A DNA stretch of 64,000 bases from Linnemannia elongata (Eukaryota > Mortierellomycota > Mortierellomycetes > Mortierellales > Mortierellaceae): assembly GCA_036320915.1 (NCBI GenBank), contig JAXBDG010000023.1, positions 1 to 64,000 of the forward strand, read 5' to 3'. Position numbers and translations under genes: made by a program. The notes under the pieces were generated by a model, which had not been told where the DNA came from, made no database searches, and worked only from the letters and a program-made list of their open reading frames with translations. Positions 1-9,150 of the stretch are shown piece after piece; position 1 is the first letter of the stretch, and each line of letters starts with the position of its first letter.

Positions 1-409
1 AAAAAACCCTAAAAAACCCTAAAAAACCCTAAAAAACCCTAAAAACCTAAAAAACCCTAAAAAACCCTAAAAACCTAAAACCCTAAAAAACCCTAAAAAA
101 CCCTAAAAAACCCTAAAAAACCCTAAAAAACCCTAAAAAACCCTAAAAAACCCTAAAAAACCCTAAAAAACCCTAAAAAACCCTAAAAACCCTAAAAAAC
201 CCTAAAAAACCCTAAAAAACCCTAAAAAACCCTAAAAAACCCTAAAAAACCCTAAAAAACCCTAAAAAACCCTAAAAAACCCTAAAAAAACCCTAAAAAA
301 CCCTAAAAAACCCTAAAAAACCCTAAAAAAACCCTAAAAAACCCTAAAAAACCCTAAAAAACCCTAAAAAACCCTAAAAAACCCTAAAAACCTTTAAAAA
401 CCCTAAAAA
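1..409. repeat. Telomeric repeat array, mostly CCCTAAAAAA units
   Basis: About 40 head-to-tail copies of a 10-base unit CCCTAAAAAA (G strand TTTTTTAGGG), with 8-, 9- and 11-base variants such as CCTAAAAA near the start and at 290-330. The array decays into degenerate units at about 385-420. Its position at base 1, C-rich strand orientation and head-to-tail order fit a chromosome end. The common fungal repeat is TTAGGG; this one has four extra T residues. Confidence 0.93.
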
Positions 410-529
410 GTCCTCAAAAGCAGAAAACACCCTGAAGTTCTAAATTATGCATTACAATTCTCAAAGAGCGTCGACAACGTTATGCAAATGACAAAGTGTT
501 CTCCAACTTTTGAAAATTTGATAATTAAT
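410..529. other. Subtelomeric linker
   Basis: About 120 bases of AT-rich sequence between the degenerate telomere units and the first transposon end. I see no coding content. It ends in AAT (527-529), which pairs with AAT at 32261-32263 as the target duplication of element IV. Confidence 0.6.
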
Positions 530-659
530 GGGAATCGTCCAGGGTCCAAATGGTCGTATAACCCATTAAATATCCACAGATGTTGTATGAACTGGTGGTG
601 ATACAATGGGTTGTAGATTTTAAAAAGACTGCAGGAATAAAACGTACACATCCATAATA
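530..659. repeat. Truncated left end of element IV
   Basis: 130 bases starting GGGAATCGTCC, matching the outer part of the inverted repeats at 17200 and (reversed) at 21330 and 32260. It is closest to the copy ending at 32260, sharing its GACTGCAGG and CGTACACATCC variants. It is cut at CATAATA where the I1 terminal repeat begins at 660. It contains one TTTTAAAA palindrome. Confidence 0.85.
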
Positions 660-1154
660 GGGGAATATTTTAGGCTAGCTCATACTTTTGCATATCTTGT
701 ATATTTTTAAAAACATCAAGGTCATCAACAAGCAGGATTCATGGTGGAATCAAGTCATGGTGAGGAGGTATACTATAGCAATCCCTGTTGAGACTAGATG
801 ATGTCCACACGAAATCTCTGTTCGCTCTCCGTGTTATCACAGTGGAGGGCATCGTGGACTGTGGAGGGAAAGATCACGGGTGGTCTACATCTTGTGTGTA
901 GCCTTCAAGAGTATGAAGCAACATTTATTTCTAATTGCTGACATTCAAGACGTAATGCAACGAAACATGAGCAGATTATTCGCAATGTAATATCATCGAC
1001 AGGCTAGAGTATAAAAGTTTGGTGCAGGTGCTCTGCATGTAACTTGTACTTGGAGATTAGAACCAGGTGATAAATACAAGTGGAAGCTAATGCGCAAGGT
1101 ATATTCCTTGTTTTTAAAAGTCTATGCTGTATATCTTATGCTTGGATGGTCGCC
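660..1154 (+). repeat. Left terminal direct repeat of I1
   Basis: 495 bp starting GGGGAATATT and ending GGATGGTCGCC. It shares private variants with 11804-12298 (GAGGAGG, GTAATGC, CAGGTGATA, a T in CTTTTG) that are absent from the I2 repeats. It holds a TATAAAAG at 1010-1017 and two T/A palindromes (about 703 and 1121). Confidence 0.9.
1010..1017 (+). promoter_or_regulatory. TATA-like box inside the terminal repeat
   Basis: TATAAAAG inside the direct repeat, about 140 bp before its inner edge, present in the other intact copies too. In the left repeat it points into the element, against the direction of the acidic Cys-rich gene. In the right repeat it points outward into flanking DNA. The promoter role is inference from the motif only. 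Confidence 0.35.
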
Positions 1155-1176
1155 TAGTAAAGGTTTTAAAAAGGTT

Positions 1177-2536
1177 TTATGGCTCATCGTCAGCCTCCAA
1201 TGTTACCTTACGTCTGACCAAGGGAGGGTCCTCGTTGATAGTCTCCAAGGGAGGTGCTATCGAGGGCTTCCCTGGTTTCACCAAGAGTTTTCGGACGACA
1301 TATTTTTGCATCGTCCTTATGAGGAATGCGGAATCGTCATCATACTTGCTATCATAGCTATCCGATTGTTCGTCATCCAAACAGGTATCAGCTATGGGAG
1401 AATTCTTGTGCAAGCTACTTATAAGGAATGCGGAATCATCATCATACTTGCTATCATAGCTATCCGATTGTTCGTCATCCAAACAGTTATCAGCTATGGG
1501 AGAAATCTTGTGCAAGCTACTTATGAGGAATGCGGAATCGTCATCATACTTGCTATCATAGCTATCCGATTGTTCGTCATCCAAACAGTTATCAGCTATG
1601 GGAGAAATCTTGTGCAAGCTACTTATGAGGAATGCGGAATCGTCATCATACTTGCTATCATAGCTATCCGATTGTTCTTCATCTAAGCAGTTGTCAGCTA
1701 TGTTATCTGCTTGTTTCTGTTGTGGGCAAGGCTTATACTCTTCTGGCACAAGTCCCATAATAAAAAGTTCCTCCTTGTCTTGAAGAGTCATCGTACCCAT
1801 ATACCATTCATCTGGACGTGAGAGTTGTTCCTTTGTTACCAACTTAACAACTAAATCCTCTTTACGCTTTTTCAGAGGATATCTACCTCTAATACAAATG
1901 TCATATGTGTATTCTAGGTTGTCTGCCAAAGGAAACGTTTCCCATGTAACATTCTTTTTGCTTACATGATTGGATGCTTGAGTATGATGCAATGTGCAAT
2001 ATTCACCCTTGGCAACAGGCTTTGTGCACTTTGCGCCTGGTTTAGTAAAACCCTTGCATATGCTCGTAGGCTTGGGCTTTTTATTTCCTTTCACCAACTT
2101 TTCCGCCTCAGATTCTTCAGATGATTCGTTGGAACCATCGGATTCCTTATCTTCAGATGATTCGTTGGAACCATCGGATTCCTTATCTTCAGATGCCTCT
2201 TTGTCGTCGGATTCCTCATCGGACTCATCTGGGAATATCTTTTGGTTCTCCGCCTTTGTTGTTTGACGCAGACCCATCTTCTCGAGAATACGACTTTCTT
2301 TGCTTGTCAAGTCTTGGAAAACTGTATCATCTGCGGACAAGTTCTTTGCTGTATACAAATGGTGGTAAGCGTCTTTTTTTCGCAACTTCAAGATGTGTTT
2401 ACCATTTACTGTAAAGTTTCTGGCATACTCAAGGTTATCGTTGAATGGACACTTGACCCATTTTCCCTTCTTTGCAGATGGTACTTTCTTCTTGGACGTA
2501 ATGTCAAACACCTTTGAGCTTAGCGGCAATGCGCCA
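1177..2536 (-). pseudogene. I1 acidic Cys-rich protein, 3' part (cut by I2)
   Basis: Encodes the C-terminal two thirds of the protein found whole at 5826-7841. It includes the second zinc-binding motif (CKGFTKPGAKC ... YCTLHH) and four copies of a ~34-residue acidic repeat (core DDEQSDSYDSKYDDDSAF). It starts abruptly at the codon after the point where the other half (8360-9012) ends. The two halves join in frame across a TTA duplication, so the gene was intact before I2 landed. Near the C terminus it lacks one Lys codon relative to the I2 copy (KPS rather than KKPS). Removing I2 plus one TTA would give about 670 residues. Confidence 0.85.
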
Positions 2537-2539
2537 TAA

Positions 2540-3035
2540 GGCGACCATCCAAGCATAAGATATACAGCATAGACTTTTAAAAAACAAGGAATATACCTTG
2601 CGCATTAGCTTCCACTTGTATTTATCGCCTGGTTCTAATCTCCAAGTACAAGTTACATGCAGAGCACCTGCACCAAACTTTTATACTCTAGCCTGTCGAT
2701 GATATTACATTGCGAATAATCTGCTCATGTTTCGTTGCTTCACGTCTTGAATGTCAGCAATTAGAAATAAATGTTGCTTCATACTCTTGAAGGCTACACA
2801 CAAGATGTAGACCACCCGTGATCTTTCCCTCCACAGTCCACGATGCCCTCCACTGTGATAACACGGAGAGCGAACAGAGATTTCGTGTGGACATCATCTA
2901 GTCTCAACAGGGATTGCTATAGTATACCTGCTCACCATGACTTGATTCCACCATGAATCCTGCTTGTTGATGACCTTGATGTTTTTAAAAATATACAAGA
3001 TATGCAATAGTATGAGCTAGCCTAAAATATTCCCC
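2540..3035 (-). repeat. Terminal direct repeat of I2 (tail side)
   Basis: 496-bp copy of the type I terminal repeat in reverse orientation, from GGCGACCATCC to ATTCCCC. It abuts the I1 gene at TAA on the left and the iterated tail region on the right. Confidence 0.9.
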
Positions 3036-3080
3036 TAGGTGATACGATCTCTACCCACACATTCACGGCATAAAAAACAC

Positions 3081-3378
3081 ACCAATAACTGTGTAAGTGG
3101 ATTTTCACGAAATAAACGATGTGTATTATACTACACCCTATTTTCACAACACATTCACATCACGAAGCTACCAATACATTTATGACCTAAAAAACTCACC
3201 AATAACTGTGTAAGTGGATTTTCACGATTTAGACAGTTCTTATACATAATCCCATGCAGACGCGACACATCTTTTCCATTTTAACATCTGACAAAGCAAC
3301 CCATACATTCATGAGTTTTTTATCTCTGTCTTATTTTTTTAAAACCTTACCAATAACTGTGTGAGTGGATTTTCACGA
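3081..3378 (+). repeat. Subterminal iterons, three copies of a ~30-bp motif
   Basis: The motif CCAATAACTGTGTAAGTGG followed by ATTTTCACGA occurs at 3081-3110, 3198-3227 and 3349-3378. Each copy is preceded by an ATTCA(C/T)G-like and A-rich stretch. A second pair of repeats (CATGAAATAGCTGATAC or -GC) follows at about 3412 and 3489. The block lies only at the tail end of the element. Repeated motifs next to a transposon end often bind transposase; that role is inferred. Confidence 0.65.
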
Positions 3379-3792
3379 AGTACGCGATACATGTTTCTGT
3401 CTGTTCCATCATGAAATAGCTGATACAAATCTCTATCGGTACGATACAACCATTCACGAAATAAACGATCCATCTGCTTATCTGATCCATCATGAAATAG
3501 CTGATGCAAAACCTTGTAGGAGTTACGATACATTCACGAGAATAACGATAGAAATAGTTTGTTTTGCAAAACTGCTAGATAACCAACACGACCATTCATG
3601 CTTAAGATCCATGGCATGAACGTTTTAAAAGGGGGTCCATGCTCTGATCTATAACCTACACTGATGGCTACTATACCAATAACCTATTACACGATAAAAC
3701 ATCTTGTATGCATGTTGTCTTTAGTAGGCGGGAATAGTTACAAAAATATCTGATCTTTTCGACCATGAATCCTGACTGTTGATGAGTGTATC

Positions 3793-4110
3793 CTACTGGT
3801 CCATGGTTAACTTTCTAACTTTTTTTGTCAGCTTGGAAATTTCTTTATCCATATTCTCAACGTGTTCTGCAAGGTCTTGTACTATTGCCACTTGTTTTTT
3901 TAGTTGTTTAACATAGCTTTGATGGCTCTTTAGGATCTTGTCTTGTTTCTCCAATATTTTGTCGATCTTGTCATGCATCGAGACAAGACCAACCTTTCTG
4001 CGAGTGACTGCCAAGGCTACGGCACATTTTTTACATGTGGTAGGATTTGTTTTATAAAAATCCTCTGCCTCTTTTCGTACTTTACACTCTACACATTTTT
4101 TCTGTGACAT
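3793..4110 (-). CDS. Zinc-ribbon/coiled-coil accessory protein (I2)
   Basis: A 105-residue protein. The N terminus has two Cys pairs (CVEC at residues 6-9, CKKC at 26-29) that would bind one zinc ion. Residues 45-105 are a charged Lys/Glu/Leu-rich helix with heptad-like spacing, a likely coiled coil. Near-identical copies sit at the same place in I1 and I3, so it is a real family gene. It is divergent from the DDE transposase start with ~275 bp between them. By analogy with two-gene PIF/Harbinger elements it may help the transposase bind DNA, but this is inference. No family recognised beyond a generic zinc ribbon. Confidence 0.7.
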   Translation of the reverse strand: MSQKKCVECKVRKEAEDFYKTNPTTCKKCAVALAVTRRKVGLVSMHDKIDKILEKQDKILKSHQSYVKQLKKQVAIVQDLAEHVENMDKEISKLTKKVRKLTMDQ

Positions 4111-4385
4111 TGTATGTTATTCGGCCCAAGCGTGTTTTTTGCCTTCTTATCACTCCATTTTGTCTATTCTAAAATATTGGATAACCTCGCGTACTTAGAC
4201 TACATGTAGTGCTACATGCCTTCCATCAAACCACCTACAATAGTATATTTTTTTTTAAAAACATATCATGTGCTCTCAAGCCTTTTGCATAGCATAATAT
4301 TCTACAGCTGATGTGCGATATAGGATAATAGTAAGACACTGACACATTCACCAACAGCAAAACCTATAAAAGAGGAAAGTACATC

Positions 4386-5687
4386 ATGACTTTAAATCAG
4401 CATTTCAACCACCTTCTCGACAAACAATGGTCGTTTCTTGAGGAAGGGTGGCCATTTGTTCCAGTAAGCACAAACAATCGTACTGTTAACAAGGAGGTAG
4501 CATTCATGAAAACTATAAAGTCCACACTCATGGCGCGTCTTGGTGCCATTCCAGTCTTTTTCTTTCTTACAGTCATATGGCCAAATGTAAAGTACCCTGG
4601 CCCGTATCGTAAAGTAGAGAAAGGTCTTGTGCTTCTTTACCATTTGGTGAAAGGTGCTTCTATGGAACAAATGTCACCGTTTCTTCCAAAGAGCAGCTTC
4701 TTTGCTATCTATTCCATGTTTTACAAGACAGAGTATACTGCGCATGACAAGTTTATTACATCTTGTCTTGCCAACATGTTCTCAACAATTACCATTCGTC
4801 TCTTGTCAGCTAATAAGAAGAATCCTCCGCTCTTTAAACAAGTTACATTGCATCTTGATGGCCATGATACCAGGGCGACCTATCAAGGTGAGACTTCTGC
4901 AGAGATGTATTCTTACAAGCTAAAGAAATCTGGTTTGCGCACTCAAGTCGTAATGGACTGTAATGGTATGGCACTATGGGTGTCCAAGTCTGCATCATGT
5001 AAAAACTATGCTGATGGTACAATGTTGCTCTCGATGAAGTTGGATAAAAAGATGCATGCAATGGATTGTGTGGCTGTTGATGGAGGGTACACACAGTTTT
5101 TAAAGACACTAGCCGAAAAGTCTGATCTTACTTTGCATAACTTTACACATCCATTTCGAAGGAAGAAACATCAGGATCTGACCTCACAAGAGACCGAGTA
5201 CAACTCTATATTTGGAAGCTTTCGATCACAGATGGAGGCACTATTTGGAGAACTAGGCAGTGTGTTTGAGCGACATAACAACCGAGCTCCTATAATTACA
5301 GAGAAGAAGAATACATACAACCTACAGATGAAGTTGGCGTTGCTGCTTTTAAATATCAAGAGAATGGTAGCAATGTTAAAGCTTACTTCTGAGCCAATTC
5401 ATACATCTTGGATGCGTGATGACTTCGACTACCCAGGCGAGAACCAAGATGTCGAACAAACAATGGACTACTTTCCTATAAATGCATTACTGGAGGATGG
5501 TGATACCATGGCAAGGATGCAAGAAGAGTTTTTGGGTATGGCCATTGGTGATGAAGACATTACAATGGACCATATGCAGGAACACGCCACCATTGGTTTT
5601 GCGATCCCCAGATGGAGTGCAAAACGTAAATCTGCAGCCATGACGAATAAGACGCAAGATGCAGATGGTGAGGATCATGATCTGTAA
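4386..5687 (+). CDS. DDE transposase, DDE_Tnp_4-like (I2)
   Basis: 433 residues. A helix-turn-helix-like stretch (KGLVLLYHLVKGASMEQM, about 79-96) precedes a DDE core. First Asp is D158 in LDGHD, second Asp is D232 in VDGGY, and Glu is E284 in the FRSQMEALFGEL segment. This spacing and the DGGY and ...E..FG patterns match the DDE_Tnp_4 group that includes PIF/Harbinger and IS5-like enzymes, which cut and join DNA ends. The 3-bp TAA duplication around I2 agrees. There are no introns or internal stops. The start at 4386 is conserved in the I1 and I3 copies. Acidic C-terminal tail. Likely active by sequence. Confidence 0.85.
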   Translation: MTLNQHFNHLLDKQWSFLEEGWPFVPVSTNNRTVNKEVAFMKTIKSTLMARLGAIPVFFFLTVIWPNVKYPGPYRKVEKGLVLLYHLVKGASMEQMSPFLPKSSFFAIYSMFYKTEYTAHDKFITSCLANMFSTITIRLLSANKKNPPLFKQVTLHLDGHDTRATYQGETSAEMYSYKLKKSGLRTQVVMDCNGMALWVSKSASCKNYADGTMLLSMKLDKKMHAMDCVAVDGGYTQFLKTLAEKSDLTLHNFTHPFRRKKHQDLTSQETEYNSIFGSFRSQMEALFGELGSVFERHNNRAPIITEKKNTYNLQMKLALLLLNIKRMVAMLKLTSEPIHTSWMRDDFDYPGENQDVEQTMDYFPINALLEDGDTMARMQEEFLGMAIGDEDITMDHMQEHATIGFAIPRWSAKRKSAAMTNKTQDADGEDHDL

Positions 5688-5825
5688 GAACTTTTTACAA
5701 ATATGCACAAGGATGATGCCTTTTAGTTTTTTTTAAAAAAGTGCTTAGATGCTACTCGTCTTGTTGCTGTAGGGATATCTAACAGATATTTTATTTCTTC
5801 CAATTTTCCGATAACAATTATAAGC

Positions 5826-7841
5826 ATGTACGTCCAGTTGACCGAGATTGTCTCCAAAGCCGCCAAGCTGTTTTGCGACTTTACGGGGGTAGAGTTAAAG
5901 AAAAAGCAAGTCAAGAGGATTATCAAAGCACTTGCTGACGACGACAATGTGCAAAAGCACTATTTTTGCGAGGCTAAATGTATCTCGTCCGAGCGCATTT
6001 GCATGAAGAAAGTAGATGATGAGGGCATGTGTTGTTATATTCATGATCCTGATCGCAAGTGCCAGGGAAACAACATCAGTGGCGTTAAATGCCGTTCTGT
6101 TGCAAAGGCAGGTGAAACACACTGCAATCGACATCTCGACCAAGCAGGGAGGCATGTAAAGAGGAGCACGAAGGTATCCACAAGCAACGAAGATGAGAGA
6201 CCTGCCAAGAAGGTCAAACGTGATGCTAAAAAGACAAAGAATCGTCACACTCCTGTGGATTCAGACGCTGATGACTCTACGGAGGCCGAGATTCCCAAGA
6301 AAAAAGCAAAGAAATCTCGTACTCCTGAGCTTGTTGATACAGATGCTGATGATTCTTCAGAGGATGATACACCACACATGAAGTCCAAGGTTAAAGAATC
6401 GCGGCAGTCACACACTCTAGAGGATATCAACTCTGAGGAGGAAGAGGATGAGAATGTATCTGATAGAGAGTCCAGTTATGGCGCATTGCCGCTAAGCTCA
6501 AAGGTGTTTGACATTACGTCCAAGAAGAAAGTACCATCTGCAAAGAAGGGAAAATGGGTCAAGTGTCCATTCAACGATAACCTTGAGTATGCCAGAAACT
6601 TTACAGTAAATGGTAAACACATCTTGAAGTTGCGAAAAAAAGACGCTTACCACCATTTGTATACAGCAAAGAACTTGTCCGCAGATGATACAGTTTTCCA
6701 AGACTTGACAAGCAAAGAAAGTCGTATTCTCGAGAAGATGGGTCTGCGTCAAACAACAAAGGCGGAGAACCAAAAGATATTCCCAGATGAGTCCGATGAG
6801 GAATCCGACGACAAAGAGGCATCTGAAGATAAGGAACCCGATGGTTCCAACAAATCATCTGAAGATAAGGAATCCGATGGTTCCAACGAATCATCTGAAG
6901 AAGCTGAGGCGGAAAAGTTGGTGAAAGGAAATAAAAAGCCCAAGCCTACGAGCATATGCAAGGGTTTTACTAAACCAGGCGCAAAGTGCACAAAGCCTGT
7001 TGCCAAGGGTGAATATTGCACATTGCATCATACTCAAGCATCCAATCATGTAAGCAAAAAGAATGTTACATGGGAAACGTTTCCTTTGGCAGACAACCTA
7101 GAGTACACATATGACATTTGTATTAGAGGTAGATATCCTCTGAAAAAGCGTAAAGAGGATTTAGTTGTTAAGTTGGTAACAAAGGAACAACTCTCACGTC
7201 CAGATGAATGGTATATGGGTACGATGACTCTTCAAGACAAGGAGGAACTTTTTATTATGGGACTTGTGCCAGAAGAGTATAAGCCTTGCCCACAACAGAA
7301 ACAAGCAGATAACATAGCTGACAACTGCTTAGATGAAGAACAATCGGATAGCCATGATAGCAAGTATGATGACGATTCCGCATTCCTCATAAGTAGCTTG
7401 CACAAGATTTCTCCCATAGCTGATAACTGTTTGGATGACGAACAATCGGATAGCTATGATAGCAAGTATGATGACGATTCCGCATTCCTCATAAGTAGCT
7501 TGCACAAGATTTCTCCCATAGCTGATAACTGTTTGGATGACGAACAATCAGATAGCTATGATAGCAAGTATGATGACGATTCCGCATTCCTCATAAGTAG
7601 CTTGCACAAGAATTCTCCCATAGCTGATACCTGTTTGGATGACGAACAATCGGATAGCTATGATAGCAAGTATGATGACGATTCCGCATTCCTCATAAGG
7701 ACGATGCAAAAATATGTCGTCCGAAAACTCTTGGTGAAACCAGGGAAGAAGCCCTCGATAACACCTCCCTTGGAGACTATCAACGAGGACCCTCCCTTGG
7801 TCAGACGTAAGGTAACATTGGAGGCTGACGATGAGCCATAA
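5826..7841 (+). CDS. Acidic Cys-rich repeat protein (I2), function unknown
   Basis: 671 residues. Residues ~48-103 are Cys/His-rich and end in CQGNNISGVKC...THCNRH. A second copy of this motif type, CKGFTKPGAKC...YCTLHH, lies at about 378-402. Such C-G-C-C-H motifs are probably zinc-binding. Between them are Lys-rich (nuclear-signal-like) and Ser/Asp/Glu-rich stretches. Residues ~500-630 hold four tandem ~34-residue repeats (about 102 bp each); the I3 copy has three. It lies in the same direction as the transposase, 138 bp downstream, across a TTTTTTTTAAAAAA palindrome. It is present in every type I copy. The function is unknown; DNA or chromatin binding is only suggested by composition. Confidence 0.75.
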   Translation: MYVQLTEIVSKAAKLFCDFTGVELKKKQVKRIIKALADDDNVQKHYFCEAKCISSERICMKKVDDEGMCCYIHDPDRKCQGNNISGVKCRSVAKAGETHCNRHLDQAGRHVKRSTKVSTSNEDERPAKKVKRDAKKTKNRHTPVDSDADDSTEAEIPKKKAKKSRTPELVDTDADDSSEDDTPHMKSKVKESRQSHTLEDINSEEEEDENVSDRESSYGALPLSSKVFDITSKKKVPSAKKGKWVKCPFNDNLEYARNFTVNGKHILKLRKKDAYHHLYTAKNLSADDTVFQDLTSKESRILEKMGLRQTTKAENQKIFPDESDEESDDKEASEDKEPDGSNKSSEDKESDGSNESSEEAEAEKLVKGNKKPKPTSICKGFTKPGAKCTKPVAKGEYCTLHHTQASNHVSKKNVTWETFPLADNLEYTYDICIRGRYPLKKRKEDLVVKLVTKEQLSRPDEWYMGTMTLQDKEELFIMGLVPEEYKPCPQQKQADNIADNCLDEEQSDSHDSKYDDDSAFLISSLHKISPIADNCLDDEQSDSYDSKYDDDSAFLISSLHKISPIADNCLDDEQSDSYDSKYDDDSAFLISSLHKNSPIADTCLDDEQSDSYDSKYDDDSAFLIRTMQKYVVRKLLVKPGKKPSITPPLETINEDPPLVRRKVTLEADDEP

Positions 7842-7863
7842 AACCTTTTTAAAACCTTTACTA

Positions 7864-8359
7864 GGCGACCATCCAAGCATAAGATATACAGCATAGACTT
7901 TTAAAAAACAAGGAATATACCTTGCGCATTAGCTTCCACTTGTATTTATCGCCTGGTTCTAATCTCCAAGTACAAGTTACATGCAGAGCACCTGCACCAA
8001 ACTTTTATACTCTAGCCTGTCGATGATATTACATTGCGAATAATCTGCTCATGTTTCGTTGCTTCACGTCTTGAATGTCAGCAATTAGAAATAAATGTTG
8101 CTTCATACTCTTGAAGGCTACACACAAGATGTAGACCACCCGTGATCTTTCCCTCCACAGTCCACGATGCCCTCCACTGTGATAACACGGAGAGCGAACA
8201 GAGATTTCGTGTGGACATCATCTAGTCTCAACAGGGATTGCTATAGTATACCTGCTCACCATGACTTGATTCCACCATGAATCCTGCTTGTTGATGACCT
8301 TGATGTTTTTAAAAATATACAAGACATGCAATAGTATGAGCTAGCCTAAAATATTCCCC
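7864..8359 (-). repeat. Terminal direct repeat of I2 (gene side)
   Basis: 496 bp, same orientation as 2540-3035 and differing from it by about one base (AGACATGC versus AGATATGC). It begins 22 bp after the stop of the acidic Cys-rich gene and is followed by TAA, the second target copy. Confidence 0.9.
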
Positions 8360-9012
8360 TAACTGGACTCTCTATCAGATACATTCTCATCCTCTTCCTC
8401 CTCAGAGTTGGTATCCTCTAGAGTGTGTGAGTGCCGCGATTCTTTGACCTTGGACTTCATGCGTGGTGTGTCATCCTCTGAAGAATCATCAACATCTGCA
8501 TCGACATGCTCAGGAGTACGAGGTTTCTTTGCTTTTTTCCTGCGAATCTTGTCCTCTGCAGAGTCATCAGCGTCTGAATCTACAGAACTGTGACGATTCT
8601 TTGTCTTTTTAGCATCACGTTTGACCTTTTTGGCAGGTCTCTCATCTTCGCTGCTTGTGGATACCTTCGTGCTCCTCTTTACATGCCTCCCTGCTTGGTC
8701 GAGATGTCGACGGCAGTGTGTTTCACCTACCTTTGCAACAGAACGGCATTTAACGCCACTGATGTTGTTTCCCTGGCACTTGCGATCAGGATCATGAATA
8801 TAACAACACATGCCCTCATCATCTACTTTCTTCATGCAAATGCGCTCGGACGAGACACATTTAGCCTCGCAAAAATAGTGCTTTTGCACATTGTCATCGT
8901 CAGCAAGTGCTTTGATAATCTTCTTTACTTGCTTTGCCTTCAGCTCCACTCCTGTTATGTTGCAAAACAGCTTGGCGGCTTTGGAGACAATCTCGGTCAA
9001 CTGGACGTACAT
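8360..9012 (-). pseudogene. I1 acidic Cys-rich protein, 5' part (cut by I2)
   Basis: Encodes the first ~217 residues, including the start codon at 9012 and the first Cys/His motif, ending ...SDRESS at the I2 junction. The remainder is at 1177-2536. It differs from the I2 copy at scattered residues (for example NITGVELKAKQVKK), so I1 and I2 are separate lineages rather than one local duplication. Confidence 0.85.
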
Positions 9013-9150
9013 GCTTATAATTGTTATCGGAAAATTGGAAGAAATAAAATATCTGTTAGATATTCCTACAACAACAAGACGAGTAGCATCTAAGCACTTT
9101 TTTAAAAAAAACTAAAAGGCATCATCCTTGTGCATATTTGTAAAAAGTTC

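Larger units (their letters stand above)
2540..8359. mobile_element. Element I2: complete 5.8-kb direct-repeat DDE transposon nested in I1
   Basis: 5820 bp bounded by 496-bp direct repeats in minus orientation (2540-3035 and 7864-8359), which differ by about one base. It is flanked by TAA on both sides (2537-2539 and 8360-8362), and removing it with one TAA restores the I1 gene frame. It carries three apparently intact genes: zinc-ribbon protein (-), DDE transposase (+) and acidic Cys-rich protein (+). It is the best reference copy of the family in the window. Confidence 0.92.

Noticed and set aside
1090..1686. 198-codon frame on the plus strand opposite the acidic Cys-rich gene, with similar frames at 7548 and 26095
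   Set aside because: It is the antisense of the 102-bp acidic repeats and only seems conserved because the gene is repeated.
3081..3545. CRISPR-like array
   Set aside because: There are only three motif copies, spacers are unequal and AT-rich, no cas genes are present, and the host is a eukaryote.
2537..8362. Gene with a huge intron joining the two halves of the I1 acidic gene
   Set aside because: The intervening DNA is a full transposon with its own genes and a TAA duplication, with no splice borders.
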